From Bacteroidota bacterium (GTDB lineage: Bacteria; Bacteroidota; Bacteroidia; 2-12-FULL-35-15): a DNA stretch of 7,176 nucleotides. The stretch is from contig JAHEYA010000118.1 of the NCBI GenBank assembly GCA_023251855.1, positions 1 to 7,176 of the forward strand, written 5' to 3'. The translations under genes and the position numbers were made by a program. Below are positions 1 to 5,289 of this stretch, piece by piece. Numbering within the stretch: the stretch's first letter is position 1; each line of letters begins with the position of its first letter. The notes beneath the pieces are model-generated. The model had not been told where the DNA came from. It saw nothing but the letters and a program-made list of their open reading frames with translations, and searched no databases.

Positions 1-2
1 GA

Positions 3-947
3 ACACTCTCTCCTTTTATCGGAATCAGAATAAAACCATTCACAGAAGAATTGAAAAACAGAAGCGTAAGAACACTTGATATATTTATTTCAACACTTCT
101 GGAAGCTACTAATGGCAAACTTCCTAACAATTTTGTGGTAACACTTCCTAAAGTACAAATTCCTGAACAGGTATCAGCATTGGTGAGTTTGTTCGAAATT
201 ATTGAAACAAATAACAAACTTAAACCGAGTTCTTTAAAAATGGAATTTATGGTAGAAACAACACAATCCATTATGAGCAGTGAAGGTAAAAACCCTTTAC
301 TTGCAATGGTTCATGCAGGAAAAGGCAGAGTAACCGGTGCACATTTCGGAACGTATGATTATACTGCTTCATCAAATATTACTGCACGTTATCAAAAAAT
401 GGATCACCAAGTATGTGATTTTGCACATCACATGATGAAGGTAGCGCTTATAGGAACGGGTGTGTGGCTTTCTGATGGTGCAACAAATGTAATGCCTGTT
501 GTTGGCCCTCATAAAGGAAAAGAACTGACAGAAGCACAACATAAAGAAAATGCAGAAATAGTTTATCATGCCTGGAAAATGGCCTACGACCACAATCGTC
601 ACTCTTTATGGAAAGGTATTTATCAAGGCTGGGATTTGCATCCTGCACAGTTATCAGTACGTTATGCTGCAGTATATTCTTTCTTTTTAGAAAGTTATGA
701 TGAAGCCGCATTACGTTTACGCAATTTTATGGAAAAAGCAGGACAAGCAACCCTTTCAGGAGATGTGTTTGATGATGCTGCAACCGGACAAGGTTTATTG
801 AATTTCTTTTTAATGGCGATGAACTGCGGTGCTATTGGTGAAGAAGATATAGCCGCAAGTGGTTTAACAATGGAAGAAATTAAAACACGTTCTTTTGTTA
901 AAATTTTGGATGCAAGAAGAAAGAAAGTTGAAAGTTTGAAAGTTTAA
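3..947 (+). CDS. HpcH/HpaI aldolase/citrate lyase-like protein, DUF6986 type (5' partial)
   Basis: This gene is cut by the left edge. The frame is open from position 3, and the residues before the first possible start (TTG at 51), reading TLSPFIGIRIKPFTEEL, look like conserved family sequence, so TTG 51 is an internal Leu. The visible part has 314 residues. I recognise the DUF6986 family, often labelled aldolase/citrate lyase or, in old annotation, phosphoenolpyruvate kinase, from blocks such as KMEFMVET, GAHFGTYDYTAS, LSDGATNVMPV, YQGWDLHPAQ and GDVFDDAATGQGLLNFF. By analogy with CitE and malyl-CoA lyases, the Glu of MVET (255-257) and the Asp of TYDYT (357-359) are the likely Mg2+ ligands, and HPAQ (639-650) matches the HPxQ motif. 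The fold predicts C-C bond cleavage or formation on a 2-oxoacid or acyl-CoA, but the substrate cannot be read from sequence. The protein is probably cytoplasmic. The last seven residues are encoded by a tandem repeat. It converges with the minus-strand gene ending at 1072. Confidence 0.88.
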   Translation, partial: TLSPFIGIRIKPFTEELKNRSVRTLDIFISTLLEATNGKLPNNFVVTLPKVQIPEQVSALVSLFEIIETNNKLKPSSLKMEFMVETTQSIMSSEGKNPLLAMVHAGKGRVTGAHFGTYDYTASSNITARYQKMDHQVCDFAHHMMKVALIGTGVWLSDGATNVMPVVGPHKGKELTEAQHKENAEIVYHAWKMAYDHNRHSLWKGIYQGWDLHPAQLSVRYAAVYSFFLESYDEAALRLRNFMEKAGQATLSGDVFDDAATGQGLLNFFLMAMNCGAIGEEDIAASGLTMEEIKTRSFVKILDARRKKVESLKV

Positions 948-960
948 AGTTTGAAAGTTG
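924..960. repeat. GAAAGTTT short tandem repeat spanning a stop codon
   Basis: About five degenerate units of 7-8 bp (AAAGTTG, AAAGTTTG, AAAGTTTA, AAGTTTG, AAAGTTG) run head to tail, with a decayed continuation to about 970. The stop codon TAA at 945-947 is formed inside the array. The array therefore supplies the last residues (KVESLKV) of the aldolase-like protein. Similar low-complexity strings occur between genes in Bacteroidota genomes; I know of no assigned function. Confidence 0.75.
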
Positions 961-989
961 GGAAGTTAAATTTGAGGTGGTGTTTTTTA

Positions 990-1037
990 AGAACGTCATT
1001 GCGAAACCCGCTCTTTGCGGGCTGAAGCAATCTCATT
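990..1037. repeat. Dispersed palindromic repeat, half copy
   Basis: These 48 bases are identical to 2634-2681. They hold the outer arm ACGTCATTGCGA, a perfect five-pair hairpin CCCGC-TCTTT-GCGGG at 1007-1021, and the inner arm GAAGCAATCTC. The matching right-hand arms present in the copy at 2634-2733 are missing here, so this is a half element. It lies between two convergent genes ending at 947 and 1072. The ATTGCGA...GAAGCAATCTC string resembles a repeat family I associate with many bacterial genomes. It may help to end transcription through the hairpin, but no clean U-tract follows on the plus strand. Confidence 0.8.
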
Positions 1038-1071
1038 TACGAGCTAAGATTTTTTTCATAGAGTTCTCATT

Positions 1072-2022
1072 TTAGTTAGTTATTATTATTTTTTTACGAT
1101 ATATATTATCTTGAATATTTAATTGCAACAAATAAATTCCTTCCTTAAGTGAACCGCGCTGTATAATAAATGTTTTTTGACTAATAGATTCTCTCATTAC
1201 TTCTTTACCAAGCAAATCATAAACTGTAAATGATGAATTATTCACACTGATATTTTCGTCTGGAATTGTTACTATTGTGAAGTTATTAAATGGAGTTGGA
1301 AAAATTTTCATTACATCTTTGCGTTCCATTTCAGTAATATTCACTGGCCAGTTACAGGCAATCGAATCAGTTGAAACACAAATATCATCTATGTAATAGT
1401 AAGCAAAACAATTGGTGCCACTATATAGAATTTTGTTCGTTTTATAGTTGTTATAAAAATTACCTACCACAATATAGTTGTATGCCGAGTCGGCTATAAA
1501 AACACCTGAAATAGTTGTCCAACTGAGTGTATCAGTAATAATATTTTGTGAACGAAGATTTGAGTGATTCTTAATTTGCCAAGTTGAGAATGTCATATTT
1601 GTATCTATAAAGGGTTTAGTAGAAAATAAAATACAAATATTATTAGAGGCACAATTAGCGCTGTTTGCAAGTGAAGCCTTCATTGTAACAAAATATTTCT
1701 GACCAGAAATTAGAGGATATGAAAGTTGAGTTCCAAGCATTTCTCTATAATTGGTATCTGTCTGATCATAATAAATGTAAAGTCCACAATAAGCCTGACC
1801 ATTTGCAGGAATTTGGTAACCAAAACCGTTATTTGGAACCGCATTTGCACATACGTTATAATAATCAGGAGAAGCACTGTATGAAGACCAATTTTTTAAA
1901 GCACTTGTTTCGTCAATATTGGGACAATAAATAGTATCCTCAAAACTCGGGTTGGGCACAAGGTTTTGAGCTATAGCAAAAAAGGAAAAGATAATAAATG
2001 ATGGAAGTAAAAAAAATTTCAT
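1072..2022 (-). CDS. Secreted T9SS type A sorting-domain protein, 316 aa
   Basis: The product is predicted to be exported by Sec and then across the outer membrane by the type IX system. Residues 1-19 form a signal peptide (basic start, hydrophobic core, cleavage after AIAQ). The mature protein opens with NLVPNPSFED, an opening I associate with Bacteroidota surface proteins with a jelly-roll, carbohydrate-binding-like domain. A YYYIDDICVS motif near residues 208-217 closes that domain. Eight cysteines (33, 58, 79, 124, 130, 205, 215, 223) could form disulfides outside the cytoplasm. Residues about 234-316 are a type A sorting domain: FPTPF in place of the usual YPNPF, then VYDLLGKEV, GSLKEGIYLLQL, and the basic end YRKKIIITN. 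The ligand is unknown. ATG 2022 is the natural start because it directly precedes the signal peptide. I see no convincing -7 box upstream. It appears monocistronic. Confidence 0.9.
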   Translation of the reverse strand: MKFFLLPSFIIFSFFAIAQNLVPNPSFEDTIYCPNIDETSALKNWSSYSASPDYYNVCANAVPNNGFGYQIPANGQAYCGLYIYYDQTDTNYREMLGTQLSYPLISGQKYFVTMKASLANSANCASNNICILFSTKPFIDTNMTFSTWQIKNHSNLRSQNIITDTLSWTTISGVFIADSAYNYIVVGNFYNNYKTNKILYSGTNCFAYYYIDDICVSTDSIACNWPVNITEMERKDVMKIFPTPFNNFTIVTIPDENISVNNSSFTVYDLLGKEVMRESISQKTFIIQRGSLKEGIYLLQLNIQDNIYRKKIIITN

Positions 2023-2212
2023 ATGGCTAATTGAAGCTATTTATTTGATAAAAGCAAGTTCGTTTTTACGAGAATGTTAATTGAGTGCAAAATTGAAAGA
2101 GAAAAGAAAGAGGCTAGAACCTTTGTTAAAATAGGCGTAGCGAAACGCAAACCCAACATGTTCTTTATTTTTTTACACTGCGCTAAAGGAAGGATTTTTA
2201 CGATTAATTTCG
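2023..2212. other. Divergent spacer without recognisable gene
   Basis: This spacer separates the minus-strand T9SS gene from the plus-strand small-ORF cluster. Two open frames cross it (plus 2074-2259, minus 2037-2228), but neither has a protein-like composition, a recognisable motif or a start signal. It holds an 8-bp palindrome AACATGTT at 2155-2162 and a small GCGT...ACGC hairpin near 2135-2148, to which I assign no role. It should contain the promoter of the gene starting at 2022. Confidence 0.5.
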
Positions 2213-2220
2213 TACATTTG
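2213..2220 (+). promoter_or_regulatory. Bacteroidota -7 box TACATTTG for the small-ORF cluster
   Basis: TACATTTG fits the Bacteroidota sigma-A -7 consensus TAnnTTTG exactly. Transcription would start near 2225, a few bases before ATG 2231 and about 30 before TTG 2256. No good -33 TTTG sits at the usual spacing. The box lies inside a 12-bp palindrome GTACA-TT-TGTAC (2212-2223), so a dimeric repressor could bind here. That last point is inference. Confidence 0.5.
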
Positions 2221-2255
2221 TACAACAATTATGTCGAAGAAAAAGCGTGTAGATA

Positions 2256-2405
2256 TTGAAGAAGCTCAAACAAGAACCCCAAGAAATTGACCTTTATGTT
2301 TCTCCCCAAAAGATGACGGCAAAGGAAAGAAAAGAACTCGGTGAATTTATTGAGGAGTATAAACGTAAACATGCGCGAAAAAACAAGCACAAAAAAGCAG
2401 CTTAG
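2256..2405 (+). CDS. Small lysine-rich protein A, 49 aa, unknown function (TTG start or frame-disrupted)
   Basis: I do not recognise the family. The frame encodes 49 residues from TTG 2256, with the core EIDLYVSPQKMTAKERKELG followed by EFIEEYKRKHARKNKHKKAA. It matches the protein at 2480-2626 at about 23 of 41 aligned positions (DLYV, KxxT, KE, EFI, E-x-K-x-K and the KKAA end), which shows that the frame is truly coding. The central segment (about 21-38) looks like a charged helix with a very basic tail, so binding to nucleic acid or to an acidic partner is possible. No signal peptide or membrane segment is present. The start is uncertain. A TAG at 2250-2252 closes the frame upstream. ATG 2231 lies in another frame, begins MSKKKRVDIEEAQ and stops at 2288-2290. 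Loss of one base in the CCCC run at 2277-2280 would join the two frames into a 57-residue protein. Confidence 0.6.
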   Translation: MKKLKQEPQEIDLYVSPQKMTAKERKELGEFIEEYKRKHARKNKHKKAA

Positions 2406-2478
2406 TATTATTAAACAATTCAAAGCCTCCAAACAAGATTCAGAAGTTTTAATTAACAAATATTTTAAGCGTAAATAA
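2371..2478 (+). CDS. Candidate 35-aa basic protein overlapping its neighbour
   Basis: This short frame starts at ATG 2371 inside protein A, in a different frame, overlaps its last 35 bases, and stops at 2476-2478, one base before the ATG of the next ORF. The product begins MREKTSTKKQLSIIKQFKAS and ends EVLINKYFKRK. It is not similar to its two paralogous neighbours and matches no family that I know. The tight packing (overlap, then a one-base gap) is what translational coupling looks like, and without it a gap of 74 bases would separate proteins A and C. Chance remains a fair explanation at this length and in such A-rich sequence. Confidence 0.4.
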   Translation: MREKTSTKKQLSIIKQFKASKQDSEVLINKYFKRK

Positions 2479-2479
2479 C

Positions 2480-2626
2480 ATGAAAAGAAGACAATCCAGC
2501 GAACCAGATTTATATGTAGTACATAAAAAACTGACAAAGCAAGAGGCTAAAGAAATAAGCGAGTTTATTAAAGAGCATAAAAAAAAGCAAGCCTTGAAAA
2601 ACAACAAACAAAAAAAAGCGGCTTAG
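2480..2626 (+). CDS. Small lysine-rich protein C, 48 aa, paralogue of protein A
   Basis: The frame begins MKRRQSSEPDLYVVHKKLTK and ends with a Lys/Gln/Asn-rich tail and KKAA. It has the same architecture as the protein at 2256-2405: a basic start, an acidic-to-DLYV segment, a short linker, a charged helix containing KEISEFIKEHKKK, then a basic tail. About 23 of 41 aligned residues are identical. Because the DNA has diverged while the protein pattern is kept, both copies appear to have been under selection, or were acquired as separate members of one family. ATG 2480 is a clean start that follows the preceding stop by one base. No signal peptide, membrane segment or catalytic motif is visible. 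The dispersed palindromic repeat starts eight bases after the stop. I do not assign a function; a small partner or regulator protein is one guess. Confidence 0.65.
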   Translation: MKRRQSSEPDLYVVHKKLTKQEAKEISEFIKEHKKKQALKNNKQKKAA

Positions 2627-2633
2627 TTTCTTC

Positions 2634-2733
2634 AGAACGTCATTGCGAAACCCGCTCTTTGCGGGCTGAAGCAATCTCATTCAGAGCATTCCGTCAGAGA
2701 TTGCTTCGGGAGAAAACCCCTCGCAATGACGTT
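2634..2733. repeat. Dispersed palindromic repeat, full copy (three-stem)
   Basis: The outer arms AACGTCATTGCGA (2636-2648) and TCGCAATGACGTT (2721-2733) are perfect complements. The inner arms GAAGCAATCTC (2668-2678) and GAGATTGCTTC (2697-2707) are also perfect complements. Between the left arms sits a further hairpin CCCGC-TCTTT-GCGGG (2651-2665). The right side has only a weak GGG...CCC pair (2708-2719). The left 48 bases recur exactly at 990-1037. The form resembles paired REP elements or a small non-coding mobile repeat. It lies between the convergent small-ORF cluster and the FG-GAP gene, where it could stop transcription from both sides. Confidence 0.85.
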
Positions 2734-2749
2734 TCAATAAGCACAACTA

Positions 2750-5029
2750 CTAGTGATTCACAATTATTTTCTTGAACACCCCACCTGCTTTTGCAGTCCC
2801 ATCAGGGTTTCTCTCAGCTATTTTACAAACATAAACTCCTGAAGAAAGATTTTCGGTGATTAGTTTACTCCCATTAATTATTTTTTGTGATGAAATTAAT
2901 TGTCCTACAATGCTATATAAATCAAGGGTATAAGTGCTGTTATTGTCGTTACTAATTTTTATTATTACACTATTATTTGCAGGATTAGGAAATAAATTAA
3001 CATCCCATTGAACGAGATTGTTTTTTTCTACAACTGATAAACTAGCTACTCCCTTGTAATAAGAAACTCCTCCGGCATAGTTACCAATTACCAAATCCAT
3101 ATAACCATCAGTATTGATATCGGCTCCTGTTGGTGAGGTATGCGTGCCTTCATAAATATTTTCGAAAGTGGAATCTACTAATGTAAATGCTCCACCAAGA
3201 TTACCATCAATATTATCATATAAACGTAAATAACCATTTTCGGAACCGGCCAATAATTTTGTTACACCTGCTTGCTTAAACATAAACGGATAACTATAGC
3301 CGGTTACATAACCGTATTGGTTTACTTTTACACTCCCAAAAAAATGTGTTACAGAATCCAGCAAAGGCAATCCTGTTGCACTTCCTATATGATGGTAGTA
3401 TGCAATTTTTCCGTTGCGTGCACCAATTACTAAATCGTTTTTACCATCATTATCAACGTCAAAAATTTGTGGCGTTGCAAAATCTCCAACATCAATTACT
3501 TTATGATTGGCATTTGTAAAATTGGGCACCGATAAAACGAAATCAGCTGTAGCACCTGCCGGAGCTATGTTTTCGAAGTAATGTAATTTACCATCATAGG
3601 CGCCAATCATCATATCGGCATCACCATCGCCATCCATATCACCAAAAGCAGGAACCATATTGGAAATTCCGAGTGAGCTCAAACCCGCATAATCACGGGT
3701 TATTAATTCGAATTTTGGAAGTGTTGCTGTTCCGGTATTTTTAAATTGTGCAATTTTATGTTTGAAACCTGTAGTACTAAAATAGCCGAAATCACCTATG
3801 AACAAGTCTTTTAAGCCATCATTATCATAATCAAAAAAAACAGGGTACGCGCCTTCGCCCACTTCTATCATATTATCCTGTAATAAATTTGATTGCTGAT
3901 ATTGAAAAATCGGAGCACTATTTGTTCCTGCATTTTTATAATAAACCAGACTGTTAAAATTTTCGGAAGCATTGGGTGCATTGGGGCTCACGATTAGATC
4001 TTTTACTCCATCATCATTTACATCGGCATAATAGGCACAAGGAAAAATGGTAAGGTCAACTACTGCAGTATTAGTATCATTTGATGGGAAAGCTACATCC
4101 GTAGCAATCATATTGGCACTATGAATTGTGCCACCATTAGTAAGTTTTGTCAGATTATTATAAGCAATACCTCCTACTACAATATCTTTATCAGTATCGC
4201 CATCTAAATCCAAACACAATTCGCATGCACCGGAATGTCTTTCTGCACCTCGCACTTCACCGTTATTGTATTGCGTCAATTCCGGATTTGGAACATTACC
4301 AAAACAAGTATCATGCAGTGTAAAAACATTGCTTAAAGGACTTTCGGCAGCATATCCCCAGCAGCGATTTTTCATTTCAAATTTTAAACTGTCGCAAGTA
4401 CCATATAATTCCATGCTTTGATTTTGATGGTACTCTATAAAAGTACCGGTAATAGCAAAAGTTACTATATCCAAATCGCCATCACCATCAACATCAGTAA
4501 GAGCAGGTATATCTACAGAACTTATGTACAGGTTTATTAATGAGCCATTAGGAGGGTTGTAAATAGAAAACTGTAAAGGAGTTACTAAAGTAAATTGTAA
4601 TCCATTAGCAATTGTTGAGGTATTTTTATACACTTTAAAACCTCCGCCAAGGTCGGAGTAGCTGAAAATATCCTCTTTACCATCGCAGTTATAATCAACT
4701 AGCAATGCCCAATCATGAAGTATAGGGAATTTGCTTTCATAGTCTGGGTCATATTTAAAATCAACGGTATTGGCTGTTCCTTTATTTATAAATGTACGCA
4801 CCTTATTTCCGGTACGATCAAATATAAAAAGATCTTTTATCCCATCCTGATCCAGGTCAATGTTAGATACCTGAACAAAATTTAAACCTCCGGCCCATGG
4901 GTTTGCAACATAATTAGCATCAATTTTAACGGGAATACTATCATTCCGCTGAAAAAAGGGCTGTGCATCTGCTAATAGTGCATTTAAGAGAAAACACAAT
5001 AGCATAAAGCGAAACAGGGGCAATTTCAT
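2750..5029 (-). CDS. Secreted FG-GAP/VCBS repeat protein with T9SS type A sorting domain, 759 aa
   Basis: This is a predicted surface or secreted beta-propeller-like protein. Residues 1-23 form a signal peptide (MKLPLFRF, hydrophobic core, cleavage after ADAQ). Nine calcium-binding-type loops of the pattern DxDxDGxxD follow, at residues 58, 112, 179, 274, 336, 400, 464, 524 and 637. Most are followed by a DLxIG-like strand and a YYxN- or YFEN-like strand, as in FG-GAP/VCBS blades. A further blade near 578-606 lacks the Asp loop. Residues about 678-759 are the sorting domain: LFPNPANN, LYSIVGQ, NLSSGVYVCKI and the basic end FKKIIVNH. Adhesion or ligand binding is typical of such proteins, but the ligand is not predictable. 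An in-frame ATG 13 codons upstream (5068) is possible. I chose 5029 because the signal peptide begins there and a -7 box lies at 5055-5048, inside the longer version. Its 3' end faces the palindromic repeat. Confidence 0.9.
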   Translation of the reverse strand: MKLPLFRFMLLCFLLNALLADAQPFFQRNDSIPVKIDANYVANPWAGGLNFVQVSNIDLDQDGIKDLFIFDRTGNKVRTFINKGTANTVDFKYDPDYESKFPILHDWALLVDYNCDGKEDIFSYSDLGGGFKVYKNTSTIANGLQFTLVTPLQFSIYNPPNGSLINLYISSVDIPALTDVDGDGDLDIVTFAITGTFIEYHQNQSMELYGTCDSLKFEMKNRCWGYAAESPLSNVFTLHDTCFGNVPNPELTQYNNGEVRGAERHSGACELCLDLDGDTDKDIVVGGIAYNNLTKLTNGGTIHSANMIATDVAFPSNDTNTAVVDLTIFPCAYYADVNDDGVKDLIVSPNAPNASENFNSLVYYKNAGTNSAPIFQYQQSNLLQDNMIEVGEGAYPVFFDYDNDGLKDLFIGDFGYFSTTGFKHKIAQFKNTGTATLPKFELITRDYAGLSSLGISNMVPAFGDMDGDGDADMMIGAYDGKLHYFENIAPAGATADFVLSVPNFTNANHKVIDVGDFATPQIFDVDNDGKNDLVIGARNGKIAYYHHIGSATGLPLLDSVTHFFGSVKVNQYGYVTGYSYPFMFKQAGVTKLLAGSENGYLRLYDNIDGNLGGAFTLVDSTFENIYEGTHTSPTGADINTDGYMDLVIGNYAGGVSYYKGVASLSVVEKNNLVQWDVNLFPNPANNSVIIKISNDNNSTYTLDLYSIVGQLISSQKIINGSKLITENLSSGVYVCKIAERNPDGTAKAGGVFKKIIVNH

Positions 5030-5047
5030 CAAGGCAGTAATTTTTAG

Positions 5048-5055
5048 CAAATGTA
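5048..5055 (-). promoter_or_regulatory. Bacteroidota -7 box for the FG-GAP gene
   Basis: On the minus strand this reads TACATTTG, an exact fit to TAnnTTTG. Transcription would start near 5042, leaving a leader of roughly a dozen bases before ATG 5029. A TTTG at 5073-5070 is 14 bases upstream, closer than the usual -33 spacing, so the -33 element is uncertain. The position argues against the longer start at 5068. Confidence 0.5.
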
Positions 5056-5110
5056 AGGAAAACAGCACTCAAAGCCTAAAAATGGGACGAACAAGCATAT
5101 TGATTATTAA

Positions 5111-5142
5111 ATTGGTAAATATTAATTGTTATTCTATATTTG
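5111..5142 (+). promoter_or_regulatory. Probable secDF promoter (-33 ATTG, -7 TATATTTG)
   Basis: TATATTTG at 5135-5142 fits the -7 consensus TAnnTTTG exactly. ATTG at 5111-5114, close to the -33 TTTG consensus, lies 20 bases upstream, which is suitable spacing. Transcription would start near 5148, giving secDF a leader of about 140 bases that contains the whole inverted repeat at 5153-5259. Confidence 0.55.
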
Positions 5143-5152
5143 CACCCTTAAA

Positions 5153-5259
5153 AGCCCCACCCAACCTCCCCGAAGGGGAGGAGAACCAACACACAAGCCT
5201 CAAAGCAAGGGGCTTCAATGGATACAAACTCCTCCCCTTCGGGGAGGTTGGGAGGGGCT
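5153..5259. repeat. 31-bp inverted repeat with 45-bp loop in the secDF leader
   Basis: The arms at 5153-5183 and 5229-5259 are complementary over 31 bases with one mismatch (A against T after AGCCCC). Each arm also contains its own hairpin CCTCCCC-GAA-GGGGAGG, so the RNA could form one long stem or two short ones. The GC-rich arms contrast with the AT-rich surroundings. AGCCCC-plus-CCCAACCTCCCC strings are a repeat type I associate with Bacteroidota genomes, which suggests an inserted dispersed element. It ends 30 bases before the secDF start codon. Confidence 0.85.
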
Positions 5260-5289
5260 AAATAATAACAATAATTTAATTATACAACG

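Noticed and set aside
51..53. TTG as the start of the aldolase-like gene
   Set aside because: The frame is open back to the left edge and the upstream residues (FIGIRIKPFTEEL) look like conserved family sequence, so the gene is truncated by the window.
372..711. Minus-strand open frames opposite the aldolase-like gene
   Set aside because: They lie antisense to a well-conserved coding region and have no motif or start context of their own.
2023..2070. Promoter for the minus-strand gene starting at 2022
   Set aside because: No TAnnTTTG box was found on the minus strand at a suitable distance; the nearest candidates, such as TAGCTTCA, match too poorly.
2037..2259. Two open frames (minus 2037-2228, plus 2074-2259) in the spacer
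   Set aside because: Neither has a recognisable motif or promoter. The plus frame overlaps the promoter box and start region of the small-ORF cluster.
2229..2537. Minus-strand 102-codon open frame
   Set aside because: It is antisense to the small-ORF cluster. Its Leu/Phe-rich product is what Lys-rich AAA/AAG codons give on the opposite strand, whereas the plus-strand frames show paralogue conservation.
990..2733. Possible CRISPR array
   Set aside because: There are only two copies, about 1.6 kb apart, with no regular spacers and no cas genes.
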